The notes: a model not told the origin generated them from the sequence alone. A stretch of 10,487 nt of DNA from Flavobacterium sp. (GCA_005792865.1 SXQR01000028.1:1-10487); one strand, 5' to 3'; positions 1-6,301 are shown, counted from the stretch's first letter. Translations and numbers: made by a program.

Positions 1-307
1 CCTGCAACTCGATCGCCGCGGGGCTCATGGTCACGACCATACCCGCCGATTTTAATTGCGCCAGGGTAAGTTCGCGGGACATATATCCAAAGAATGATAC
101 ACCGATTGTCGTGCCGTCGGGTTTGCTTTCGGGAATGCTGAAAAAACCTTCTTCATTCGAGACCTGGTTTTGCGACCGGTCGATGCTGATGTTCGCGTAA
201 GGAAGGACTTCCCCAGTCTTCGCGTCCACAACCTTTGCCGAAACCTGTCCAAGTGAAATCTGCGAAAAGCCAATTAATAGCAGGCTAAAAAGTAAATTTT
301 TAAGCAT
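1..307 (-). CDS. Secreted protein with carboxypeptidase-like regulatory domain, N-terminal part (possible TonB-dependent receptor)
   Basis: The frame is open from an ATG at 307 down to base 1 (102 codons) with no stop, so the gene continues beyond the left edge. Residues 1-20 form a typical Sec signal peptide: positively charged start, hydrophobic core LLFSLLLIGF, and a likely cleavage before Gln21. Residues 22-100 resemble a carboxypeptidase-regulatory-like beta-sandwich domain: VVDAKTGEVLPYANISI, then SNEEGFFSIPE, then VSFFGYMSREL. This pattern is usual at the N-terminus of Bacteroidota TonB-dependent receptors (SusC-like) and of some other secreted or outer-membrane proteins. The visible part cannot tell these apart, because the TonB box and plug would lie off the window. 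It is divergent from the CHRD lipoprotein gene. The domain call is fairly secure; the full protein is unknown. Confidence 0.75.
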   Translation of the reverse strand, partial: MLKNLLFSLLLIGFSQISLGQVSAKVVDAKTGEVLPYANISIDRSQNQVSNEEGFFSIPESKPDGTTIGVSFFGYMSRELTLAQLKSAGMVVTMSPAAIELQ

Positions 308-484
308 GGCAAATTATTTTTTGGTAAATATATATAATCGTAAAGATCGCATGACGAGCGGCTTTGGCAATTGTTTCAGTGGCCGCGGAAAAAACACAAT
401 GTTTCCTTAAAGGCAATTCGCTTGCGGGAAAGGAAACGTAACTTTAAGTATTGTTTAACTTGCGGGTAATTAAAATTTTAGACT
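308..484. promoter_or_regulatory. Divergent intergenic region with weak candidate promoter for the CHRD lipoprotein gene
   Basis: This 177-bp AT-rich gap separates two divergent genes and holds no coding sequence that I can support. On the plus strand TAACTTTA (439-446) matches the Bacteroidota -7 consensus TAnnTTTG except for the last base. The nearest TTG upstream (422-424) is 14 bp away, shorter than usual. An 8-bp direct repeat CTTGCGGG occurs at 421-428 and 459-466, and a palindrome TAAAATTTTA at 471-480 lies just before the start codon. For the minus-strand gene no element matches the consensus well. The promoter call is weak. Confidence 0.3.
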
Positions 485-919
485 ATGAAAAATTTCATTC
501 GGGCATTTTTTGCCTTAGCCATTTTGGCCGGCTTTACAGGTTGTGACGACGACGATGACAACAATGAAGACAACATCAACTTTTCGGCCACGCTTTCCGG
601 AGTGTCCGAAGTTCCGCCCAACACCTCAACCGCTACGGGGACTGCGACTGCCACCTACAATGAGACCTCGAACCGCCTTTCCATAACGGTACCCTATACC
701 GGAATGACCGCCACGGCCGCACACATCCACAAAGGTGCTCCTGGCGCAACGGGCCCCGCGGTGTTTCCATTTTCGACGCTGACTTCTCCATTGACTCTTT
801 CCAATATCGAACTCACCGAAGCACAAGAGGATGATTTGTTGAGCGGCATGTATTATGTCAACATCCACAGCGCCGATTTTCCCGATGGCGAAATCAGGGG
901 GCAGCTCACAGAGGATTGA
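485..919 (+). CDS. CHRD-domain lipoprotein
   Basis: A 144-residue protein. Residues 1-20 are a lipoprotein signal peptide with lipobox FTGC, so Cys20 is the expected lipidated residue. Five aspartates follow directly (21-25), then more acidic residues. In Bacteroidota, acidic residues just after the lipidated Cys act as a lipoprotein export signal to the cell surface, so surface exposure is inferred. Residues about 31-142 match the CHRD domain, named after chordin and also found in bacterial secreted proteins: FSATLSGVSEVPP near the start, the central AAHIHKGAPGATGP with His80 and His82, and the closing YYVNIHSADFPDGEIRGQL with His128. The biochemical role of bacterial CHRD proteins is not established; the clustered histidines could bind metal, which is speculation. 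The gene appears monocistronic, since the next gene has its own promoter. Confidence 0.88.
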   Translation: MKNFIRAFFALAILAGFTGCDDDDDNNEDNINFSATLSGVSEVPPNTSTATGTATATYNETSNRLSITVPYTGMTATAAHIHKGAPGATGPAVFPFSTLTSPLTLSNIELTEAQEDDLLSGMYYVNIHSADFPDGEIRGQLTED

Positions 920-938
920 CAGTGCCAAAATACCGGGC

Positions 939-951
939 TTGACATTGTCAA
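939..951. promoter_or_regulatory. Inverted repeat over the -33 element of the GCDH-type gene (candidate operator)
   Basis: TTGAC (939-943) and GTCAA (947-951) form a perfect 5-bp inverted repeat around a 3-bp centre, ATT. The right arm covers the TTG (945-947) used as the -33 promoter element. A protein bound here would compete with RNA polymerase, which suggests a repressor site. A 5-3-5 repeat can arise by chance and no regulator gene is next to it, so this is a candidate only. Confidence 0.35.
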
Positions 952-974
952 CTTGCGTTGTTTGCGTACTTTTG
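945..974 (+). promoter_or_regulatory. Bacteroidota-type promoter of the GCDH-type acyl-CoA dehydrogenase gene
   Basis: TTG at 945-947 and TACTTTTG at 967-974 are separated by exactly 19 bp. Both match the Bacteroidota sigma-ABfr-type consensus (TTG and TAnnTTTG). Transcription should begin a few bases after 974, giving a short leader before the ATG at 994. This also rules out the upstream in-frame ATG at 958, which lies before the -7 element. Confidence 0.75.
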
Positions 975-993
975 CGGCAGTAAAACGCAAACC

Positions 994-2172
994 ATGAAAC
1001 CAGACCTTTTCCAGGCGCCCGATTACTATCTGTTGGACGAATTGCTTACCGAGGAACAACGCCTTGTTCGCGATGCGGCCAGAGATTGGGTCAAGCGCGA
1101 TGTATCGCCCATCATTGAGGAATATGCGCAGAAAGCCGAATTCCCCAACCAGATCATTAAAGGTTTGGCCGATATCGGGGCGTTTGGCCCCTATATTCCC
1201 GAAGAGTACGGGGGTGCGGGCCTCGACCAGATTTCCTACGGCCTGATCATGCAGGAAATCGAGCGCGGCGATTCGGGTGTGCGTTCGACGGCATCGGTAC
1301 AATCATCCCTTGTCATGTACCCGATCTGGAAATATGGAAATGAGGAACAGCGCAAAAAATACCTTCCCAAACTTGCCAGCGGTGAGTGGATGGGCTGTTT
1401 TGGACTGACCGAACCCGACTACGGATCCAATCCAGGCGGAATGGTCACCAATTTTAAGGACAAAGGCGATCATTACCTGCTCAACGGTGCCAAGATGTGG
1501 ATTTCAAATGCGCCCTTCGCGCAGGTTGCCGTGGTGTGGGCCAAAGACGAATCGGGACGCATCCACGGACTTATCGTCGAGCGCGGCATGGAAGGCTTTT
1601 CAACACCTGAAACCCATAACAAATGGTCCCTCCGCGCATCTGCGACCGGCGAACTGATCTTTGACAATGTCAAGGTTCCAAAGGAAAATCTTTTGCCCAA
1701 TAAATCAGGGCTTGGGGCACCGCTTGGATGCCTGGATTCGGCACGGTACGGAATTGCCTGGGGCGCGATCGGTGCCGCGATGGACTGTTATGACACGGCA
1801 TTGCGGTATGCAAAGGAGCGCGTCCAATTTGACAAACCCATCGGTGCGACGCAACTTCAGCAAAAGAAATTGGCCGAAATGATCACCGAGATCACCAAGG
1901 CCCAGTTGCTCACCTGGAGGCTCGGGGTGCTTCGCAACGAAGGCCGCGCCACCACCGCGCAGATTTCCATGGCCAAGCGCAACAATGTGAACATGGCCAT
2001 CGAAATTGCCCGTGAAGCCCGCCAGATCCTCGGGGGAATGGGCATTACCGGCGAATATTCGATCATGCGCCACATGATGAACCTCGAATCGGTCATTACT
2101 TATGAAGGTACCCACGATATCCATTTGTTGATCACCGGGATGGACATCACGGGATTCGCGGCATTCAAATAG
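994..2172 (+). CDS. Acyl-CoA dehydrogenase, glutaryl-CoA dehydrogenase type
   Basis: A 392-residue FAD enzyme expected to oxidise and decarboxylate glutaryl-CoA to crotonyl-CoA in the cytoplasm, passing electrons to ETF. The three acyl-CoA dehydrogenase parts are in order: N-terminal helical domain (about 15-130), beta domain with GCFGLTEPDYGSNPGG (134-149), and C-terminal helical domain with RVQFDKPIG and QILGGMGITGEY. GCDH hallmarks are visible: GVRSTASVQSSLV, with Arg97 and Ser101 aligning to the residues that hold the glutaryl carboxylate in human GCDH, and YEGTHDIH near the end with Tyr370-Glu371, Glu371 being the expected catalytic base. The length suits the family. I chose ATG 994 rather than 958 because the promoter overlaps the upstream codons and because family members begin close to MxPDLFQAPDYY. 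No partner gene (ETF, CoA transferase) is adjacent. Another acyl-CoA substrate cannot be excluded. Confidence 0.88.
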   Translation: MKPDLFQAPDYYLLDELLTEEQRLVRDAARDWVKRDVSPIIEEYAQKAEFPNQIIKGLADIGAFGPYIPEEYGGAGLDQISYGLIMQEIERGDSGVRSTASVQSSLVMYPIWKYGNEEQRKKYLPKLASGEWMGCFGLTEPDYGSNPGGMVTNFKDKGDHYLLNGAKMWISNAPFAQVAVVWAKDESGRIHGLIVERGMEGFSTPETHNKWSLRASATGELIFDNVKVPKENLLPNKSGLGAPLGCLDSARYGIAWGAIGAAMDCYDTALRYAKERVQFDKPIGATQLQQKKLAEMITEITKAQLLTWRLGVLRNEGRATTAQISMAKRNNVNMAIEIAREARQILGGMGITGEYSIMRHMMNLESVITYEGTHDIHLLITGMDITGFAAFK

Positions 2173-2195
2173 GAAAGATCATAGTTAATTCAAGA

Positions 2196-2217
2196 GCCTC
2201 CATACGGAGGCTTTTTT
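2196..2217. terminator. Intrinsic terminator, GCDH-type gene and probably the DUF4296 operon
   Basis: GCCTCC (2196-2201) pairs perfectly with GGAGGC (2206-2211) across the loop ATAC, followed by six T (2212-2217). It sits 23 bp after the GCDH-type stop and just past the stop of the convergent DUF4296 gene (2220). It is a strong rho-independent terminator for the plus strand. On the minus strand the T tract is interrupted (complement of AAGA), so termination in that direction should be weaker. Confidence 0.85.
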
Positions 2218-2219
2218 CA

Positions 2220-2612
2220 TTATCGGACCACGGGCTCGTCAGTGGTCGAGACCGGAGTATGGCCGCTCTTGCGGAGTTGGTCCTCGATCTTCTTTTTTTC
2301 AATCTCGAGCCGCTTGTCGACAGTTTCGTAGATTTTTTTATAGCGCGCGACATCGCCGGCGTAGAATTTATTGCTCTCGGCAAATTGGACGCTGTCGATC
2401 TCGTATTTCCTGTAGATGTACGTTCGCGGATCGAGATTGTTTTTTTCGATCGACATTGGCCGTTGCGTCCGGATCGCTTCCAATATCGACAGGTCGTAAA
2501 TGATATCGACCATTTTGTCTTCCGAAATCAGGTTGTCGGGTTCTTTGACCACCTGCTTCGTGCACGAAAGCATCAGGGCAGCAAAGGCAATGATGTGGAG
2601 AATACTTTTCAT
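2220..2612 (-). CDS. DUF4296-domain lipoprotein
   Basis: A 130-residue protein with a short lipoprotein signal peptide: charged start, hydrophobic core and lipobox MLSC with Cys17. Residues 24-110 match DUF4296, a family restricted largely to Bacteroidota and of unknown function: LISEDKMVDIIYDLSILEAI, then YIYRKYEIDSVQFAESNKFY, then a charged helical stretch (about 88-115, YKKIYETVDKRLEIEKKKIED) that may form a coiled coil. The C-terminus is a short, probably disordered tail. The start ATG overlaps the dihydroorotase stop (ATGA, 4 bp), so the two are almost certainly translationally coupled and cotranscribed. The protein should sit in a membrane facing the periplasm, while its neighbour is cytoplasmic, so the shared operon does not reveal the function. 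Confidence 0.87.
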   Translation of the reverse strand: MKSILHIIAFAALMLSCTKQVVKEPDNLISEDKMVDIIYDLSILEAIRTQRPMSIEKNNLDPRTYIYRKYEIDSVQFAESNKFYAGDVARYKKIYETVDKRLEIEKKKIEDQLRKSGHTPVSTTDEPVVR

Positions 2613-3946
2613 CGGTTGAAGAGTAAACGCGAGGAATCGCGGTTAAGTATGCCGCGTCCCGATTCATAGGCAAGGGCACCGTTTACAAAGGTATGGGTAA
2701 CCGATGCGCCAAAACGCGTACCCTCAAACGGCGACCATCCGCATTTGTATAAGATATTGTCGTGGTGCACGGTCCAGGGCATATCGGTATCCACCAAAAC
2801 CAGGTCGGCGAAATAACCCTCCCTGATAAAACCGCGATCCTTTATCTGGAACAGGATGGCCGGATTGTGGCACATTTTCTCGACCAGTTTTTCAATTGAC
2901 AATTTTCCCCGAGCCACAGCCTCAAACATGGCCGGTACGGCGTGTTGGACCAGAGGTCCGCCCGAGGGTGCCGAGAGGTAATTTTGGCTTTTTTCCTCCC
3001 GCGTATGTGGAGCGTGATCGGTGGCGATGACGTCGATGCGCCCATCCAGTACCGCGTCCCAAATCGCGTCCCTGTCGCCTGCAGTCTTGACCGCAGGGTT
3101 CCATTTGATGAAATTGCCCTTTGTTTCATAGTCGGCGTCGGTGAACCACAGGTGGTGCACGCATGCTTCGGCCGTTATTTTTTTCTTTTCAAGCGGAATT
3201 GAATTGTCAAAAAGTTCAAGCTCGCGCGCTGTCGATACATGGAAAATGTGCAGTTTGGCCCCCGTTTTTTTAGCCAGCGCGACCGCTTTGGAGGAAGAAA
3301 TGTAACAGGCTTCGGCACTGCGGATTTCGGGATGGCACCTCACGGGGATTTCCTCGCCGTAAATTTGCCTGTAATGGTCAAGGTTTTTGCGGATGGTTTG
3401 TTCGTCCTCGCAATGCACGGCGATGATGGCCGGGGCGTGGCTAAATATTCCTTCCAGCGCGGCATCGTTGTCCACCAGCATGTTTCCCGTGCTGGAACCC
3501 ATGAAGATCTTGATGCCTGCCGTATTTTTCGCGTTGAGCGCCTTTACTTCTTCAAGATTATTGTTTGTGGCTCCAAGCATGAAGGAATAATTCACATGCG
3601 AGTCGCGCGCGGCGATGTCGAACTTTTGCTCAAGCAGGTCCAGTGTGACGGCATTGGGTACGGTATTGGGCTGTTCGATAAAGGAAGTGATCCCGCCCGC
3701 TGCGGCGGCCCGTGATTCGGTTGCGATGGTGCCCTTGTGCGTGAGGCCCGGCTCCCTGAAATGCACCTGGTCGTCAATCGCGCCCGGCATCAATACCTTC
3801 CCCTTAGCGTCAATTTCAAACGTAGCTCCCTGGAATGAAATACTGCCGCCCACCCTTTCGATCCGCCCGTCCCGGATCAACACATCGCCTTCGGTGGTCC
3901 TGCCTTCATTTACGATGCGCGCATTCTTGATCAGGATTGGTTTCAT
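2609..3946 (-). CDS. pyrC: Dihydroorotase (amidohydrolase family)
   Basis: A 445-residue cytoplasmic metalloenzyme of the amidohydrolase superfamily that interconverts carbamoyl-aspartate and dihydroorotate, the third step of pyrimidine synthesis. The barrel is framed by beta-sandwich segments at both ends (residues 1-55 and after about 385). Active-site motifs: DDQVHFREPG (58-67), the family FREPG signature with His62; GIKIFMGSS with Lys146, the likely carboxylated metal-bridging lysine; AVHCED with His178; LHIFHVST with His236; and ATDHAPH with Asp310. The first histidine of the usual HxH pair is Gln60 here; I recall the same Gln in other Bacteroidota dihydroorotases. It lies 6 bp after the mannosyltransferase gene and overlaps DUF4296 by 4 bp, so all three form one operon. 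A hydantoinase or allantoinase is the main alternative, less likely given the conserved neighbourhood. Confidence 0.9.
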   Translation of the reverse strand: MKPILIKNARIVNEGRTTEGDVLIRDGRIERVGGSISFQGATFEIDAKGKVLMPGAIDDQVHFREPGLTHKGTIATESRAAAAGGITSFIEQPNTVPNAVTLDLLEQKFDIAARDSHVNYSFMLGATNNNLEEVKALNAKNTAGIKIFMGSSTGNMLVDNDAALEGIFSHAPAIIAVHCEDEQTIRKNLDHYRQIYGEEIPVRCHPEIRSAEACYISSSKAVALAKKTGAKLHIFHVSTARELELFDNSIPLEKKKITAEACVHHLWFTDADYETKGNFIKWNPAVKTAGDRDAIWDAVLDGRIDVIATDHAPHTREEKSQNYLSAPSGGPLVQHAVPAMFEAVARGKLSIEKLVEKMCHNPAILFQIKDRGFIREGYFADLVLVDTDMPWTVHHDNILYKCGWSPFEGTRFGASVTHTFVNGALAYESGRGILNRDSSRLLFNR

Positions 3947-3952
3947 AAGCGT

Positions 3953-4675
3953 TTACAAACGGTTAAAAATGTTTCGGACACGAAGCCAGACCACGCCGAG
4001 GACCGCTTCCGATATGATGGCGTTGCTCATCTTTGACTTGCCCAGCGTCCTGTCGGTGAATATGATCGGAACTTCAACAAGCCTGAAGCCTGTGGAAAAT
4101 GCGCGGTATTTCATCTCGATCTGGAACGCGTACCCAATGAACCGGATGCGGTCAAGCCCGATCTTCTCCAGGACTTCACGCCGGTAGCAAATAAAGCCGG
4201 CCGTGGCATCGTTAATCTTCATTCCCGTAATGATCTTGACGTATATCGACGCAAAATAGGAAAGCAGAACCCTACTCAGAGGCCAGTTGACGACGTTCAC
4301 CCCCGTGATGTAACGGGACCCAATGGCCATGTCGGCACCTGTTTCACAGGCATTCAAAAGTTTGGAGAGGTCATCCGGGTTGTGAGAAAAGTCGGCGTCC
4401 ATTTCAAAAATGAAAGCATAATCCCGCTCGAGCGCCCACCTGAATCCATGCACGTAGGCGGTTCCCAAACCGGATTTTTTGCTGCGGACCTCGAGGTGGA
4501 TCCTGCCGGTGAACTCGGGAATAAGTGACCTGACCAGGTTGGCCGTGCCGTCGGGCGAATTGTCATCCACCACGAGCACGTGAAAGCGCCCGTCAAGTGA
4601 CATGACCTTGCGCAGCATCGCTTCGATGTTCTCGATTTCATTGAAGGTCGGAATAATTACGATGCAGTCGCCCAT
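3953..4675 (-). CDS. Polyprenol monophosphomannose synthase (GT2 family)
   Basis: A 240-residue family-2 glycosyltransferase of the dolichol-phosphate mannose synthase (DPM1) type, transferring mannose from GDP-mannose to polyprenyl phosphate on the cytoplasmic membrane face. Motifs in order: IIPTFNEIENI (7-17), VVDDNSPDGTANLV (35-48) for nucleotide binding, SGLGTAYVHGFRWAL (68-82), EMDADFSHNPDDL with the metal-binding DxD at 93-95, GSRYITG, TAGFICYRREVLEKI, and FTDRTLGKSKMS near the C-terminus. There is no C-terminal membrane domain, so it is the soluble single-domain type. I chose ATG 4675 over 4702: the consensus promoter at 4689-4696 lies between them, and the family begins a few residues before the IIPT strand. 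It is the first gene of the operon with dihydroorotase and DUF4296. The product may feed O-mannosylation of proteins, known in Bacteroidota; that role is inferred. Confidence 0.87.
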   Translation of the reverse strand: MGDCIVIIPTFNEIENIEAMLRKVMSLDGRFHVLVVDDNSPDGTANLVRSLIPEFTGRIHLEVRSKKSGLGTAYVHGFRWALERDYAFIFEMDADFSHNPDDLSKLLNACETGADMAIGSRYITGVNVVNWPLSRVLLSYFASIYVKIITGMKINDATAGFICYRREVLEKIGLDRIRFIGYAFQIEMKYRAFSTGFRLVEVPIIFTDRTLGKSKMSNAIISEAVLGVVWLRVRNIFNRL

Positions 4676-4688
4676 ACGCCGGTTTGCG

Positions 4689-4696
4689 CAAAAGTA
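4689..4696 (-). promoter_or_regulatory. -7 element for the mannosyltransferase-dihydroorotase-DUF4296 operon
   Basis: Read on the minus strand this is TACTTTTG, a full match to TAnnTTTG, followed by CG as at the GCDH-type promoter. At 19 bp upstream the sequence is TTT rather than TTG. The ATG at 4675 lies 13 bp downstream, giving a short leader, which supports that start. Confidence 0.6.
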
Positions 4697-4740
4697 ATGC
4701 ATTTGAGGTATAATAAAATATTAATGGGCCGCCGTTTTCC

Positions 4741-4769
4741 GATTGCAAATATTTGTAAACATTTGCATC
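4741..4769. repeat. Inverted repeat in the divergent promoter region (mannosyltransferase / DUF4271)
   Basis: TGCAAAT (4744-4750) is mirrored by ATTTGCA (4761-4767), extended by GAT and ATC with one unpaired base, around the spacer ATTTGTAAAC. The left half also forms the palindrome CAAATATTTG (4746-4755). It could be an operator shared by both divergent units or part of the leader or promoter of DUF4271. No ligand or regulator can be assigned. Confidence 0.35.
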
Positions 4770-4788
4770 GGCTTTTTGCGCGTTTGCC

Positions 4789-4796
4789 TAATTTTA
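4789..4796 (+). promoter_or_regulatory. Weak candidate -7 element for the DUF4271-hemD unit
   Basis: TAATTTTA matches TAnnTTTG except for the last base, with a TTG 23 bp upstream (4763-4765), at the long end of known spacing. It ends only 4 bp before the ATG at 4801, so transcription from here would be leaderless or would use a later start, for example the in-frame ATG at 4828. Confidence 0.3.
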
Positions 4797-4800
4797 CGCC

Positions 4801-5463
4801 ATGACCGAGCAACTGTTGCAACCCCGTATGGCAACTCCCCAGGATTGGGCCACCGCCATCTTCCTGCTTGCGGTTGTCCTGGTCGCCATCAGCAGGACGG
4901 TATTTGAAAAGCGTTTTTCAGACTTCGTCCGGCTTGGGATATCCGACAAGTATGTCAAGGTTTACCGCGATCCGGGCCATATGACCGGCGGCTTCACGAT
5001 CCTTTTGTTTTTTGTTCAGCTGATCTCGCTATCTTTCTTCATTTTGCTCGCCCTGCACAAATTTGGATACGCCGCCAAGACCGATTGGCTGCTGTTTACC
5101 AGGATCATCACGTTGCTGGGCACCTTTATCCTGGCAAAATTCCTGATGGACAAGATCATTGCCGTGTCATTCAACATCGAGGAATTTGCTGAACAGTTCA
5201 ACCTGAGCAAAGTCAGCTACCGCACTTACCTTGCACTGATGCTTTTGCCCGTCAATGCGATCTTGTATTATAACGATGCGCCGGATATTGTTTATTATGT
5301 GCTCATCACTGCGATATTGACAATCAATCTGTTAACTTACTTACTTGCGTTGAAGAATTATCAAAATTTCATCGTGGGGAAGTTGTTTTATTTTATTTTG
5401 TATCTTTGCGCTCTTGAAATAGGCCCCTACTATTTTATGTATTATTGGTTTAGCCGGAATTAA
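4801..5463 (+). CDS. DUF4271 integral membrane protein
   Basis: A 220-residue polytopic membrane protein matching DUF4271, a Bacteroidota family of unknown function. Hydrophobic segments lie at about 16-32, 63-85, 96-118, 142-157, 163-185 and 194-217, suggesting six membrane spans. Between spans 1 and 2 is a conserved soluble stretch, FEKRFSDFVRLGISDKYVKV (35-54), and between 3 and 4 a charged loop with NIEEFAEQFNLSKVSYRTY (125-143). The C-terminus carries the family-typical LCALEIGPYY. It lies 19 bp upstream of hemD on the same strand, an arrangement I recognise as common in Flavobacteriaceae, so a link to tetrapyrrole synthesis or membrane handling of its products is possible but unproven. 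The start is uncertain: ATG 4801 (used here) or Met10 at 4828 both leave the first span intact. Confidence 0.85.
   Translation: MTEQLLQPRMATPQDWATAIFLLAVVLVAISRTVFEKRFSDFVRLGISDKYVKVYRDPGHMTGGFTILLFFVQLISLSFFILLALHKFGYAAKTDWLLFTRIITLLGTFILAKFLMDKIIAVSFNIEEFAEQFNLSKVSYRTYLALMLLPVNAILYYNDAPDIVYYVLITAILTINLLTYLLALKNYQNFIVGKLFYFILYLCALEIGPYYFMYYWFSRN
5401..5408 (+). promoter_or_regulatory. Candidate internal promoter for hemD, inside the DUF4271 gene
   Basis: TATCTTTG is a full match to TAnnTTTG, followed by CG, and lies within the 3' end of the DUF4271 gene, 74 bp before the hemD start. The closest suitable TTG is at 5383-5385, only 15 bp away, so the -33 half is poor. It may give hemD transcription independent of DUF4271, in addition to read-through. 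Confidence 0.4.
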
Positions 5464-5482
5464 TACAAGAGACCGACGTTAT

Positions 5483-6235
5483 ATGAAAGTGAAAACAATT
5501 TTGGTGTCGCAACCAGAGCCTAAGGTCGAGAATTCGCCATATTTTGAACTTCAGCAAAAGCACAAAGTCAAGATCGATTTCAGGCCTTTCATCCATGTCG
5601 AGGGCGTCAGCGCCAAGGACATCAGGTTGCAGAAGATTGACATCGGAAATTACACTGCCATCATCCTGACCAGCAAGAACGCGGTCGATCATTTTTTCAG
5701 GGTTGCCGACGAGATGCGTTACAAGGTGCCGGAAGGCCTGAAGTATTTTTGCCAGTCCGAAGCCATTGCATATTACCTCCAGAAATACGTTGTTTATCGC
5801 AAGCGCAAGATTTACGTCGGTCAGAAGGACTTCGCCGACTTGAGCCCCCTGATCAAAAAGTACAAGGATGAAAAATTCCTTTTGCCTGCATCTGACCAGC
5901 TCAATGTCGAGGCGCCCATCACCCTGAACAGCCTCAAGGTCGATTGGACACAGGCCACCTTTTACAAAACCGTAATGAGCGATCTTTCGGACTTGGCGGA
6001 TGTGTATTACGACGTACTGGCGTTTTTCAGCCCAACGGGGATCAAATCGCTTTTCAAGAATTTCCCCGACTTCGAGCAAAACAATACCCGCATCGCCGTT
6101 TTTGGCAGCACCACGCAAAAGGAAGCGCTGGACCATGGGTTGCGTGTGGACATCATGGCCCCAACGCCGGAGGCACCTTCCATGACCATGGCGCTTGACA
6201 AGTACATCATCAAGGCAAATAAGGAAACCAAATAA
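5483..6235 (+). CDS. hemD: Uroporphyrinogen-III synthase
   Basis: A 250-residue cytoplasmic enzyme that cyclises hydroxymethylbilane to uroporphyrinogen III with inversion of ring D, feeding haem, sirohaem and cobalamin synthesis. The HemD fold has two alpha/beta domains joined by a hinge. Visible signatures are IILTSKNAVDHFFRV (60-74), YFCQSEAIAYYL (88-99), VLAFFSPTGIKSLFKNF (178-194), IAVFGSTTQKEALDHG (204-219) and the late APTPEAPSMTMAL (226-238), the last typical of this family. The length is normal. HemD is poorly conserved in general, but the order of SKNAV, SPTG, FGSTT and TPEAPS is characteristic. The ATG at 5483 starts directly at the first beta strand (KVKTILVSQ), as in relatives. 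No other hem gene is adjacent. It ends before a strong terminator. Confidence 0.88.
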   Translation: MKVKTILVSQPEPKVENSPYFELQQKHKVKIDFRPFIHVEGVSAKDIRLQKIDIGNYTAIILTSKNAVDHFFRVADEMRYKVPEGLKYFCQSEAIAYYLQKYVVYRKRKIYVGQKDFADLSPLIKKYKDEKFLLPASDQLNVEAPITLNSLKVDWTQATFYKTVMSDLSDLADVYYDVLAFFSPTGIKSLFKNFPDFEQNNTRIAVFGSTTQKEALDHGLRVDIMAPTPEAPSMTMALDKYIIKANKETK

Positions 6236-6251
6236 GTTGGCTTTACAAAAT

Positions 6252-6285
6252 AAAAAAAGAGCTGTCCGTGGGGCAGCTCTTTTTT
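6252..6285. terminator. Bidirectional intrinsic terminator between hemD and pckA
   Basis: AGAGCTGTCC (6258-6267) pairs with GGGCAGCTCT (6271-6280) around a GTG loop, with one G-T pair. A run of seven A (6252-6258) precedes it and six T (6280-6285) end it, so both strands have a U tract after the stem. It lies 17 bp after the hemD stop and 17 bp past the stop of the convergent pckA, and should terminate both. Confidence 0.92.
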
Positions 6286-6301
6286 GTTGAATTAATAATT
6301 A

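Noticed and set aside
52..273. A 73-codon minus-strand open frame at the left edge
   Set aside because: Arginine-rich, wrong frame; the true reading frame in this region starts at 307 with a signal peptide and continues off the edge.
853..1302. A 149-codon minus-strand open frame across the CHRD and GCDH-type gene ends
   Set aside because: It crosses a consensus promoter and two supported genes on the other strand and has no recognisable motif.
3239..4187. Long open frames on the plus strand (3239-3715 and 3615-4187) opposite dihydroorotase and the mannosyltransferase
   Set aside because: They lie fully antisense to well-supported genes, have no recognisable domain and show low-complexity composition typical of antisense frames in moderately G+C-rich DNA.
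5450..6136. A 228-codon minus-strand open frame opposite hemD
   Set aside because: Antisense to hemD, whose motifs are clear; no promoter or family resemblance.
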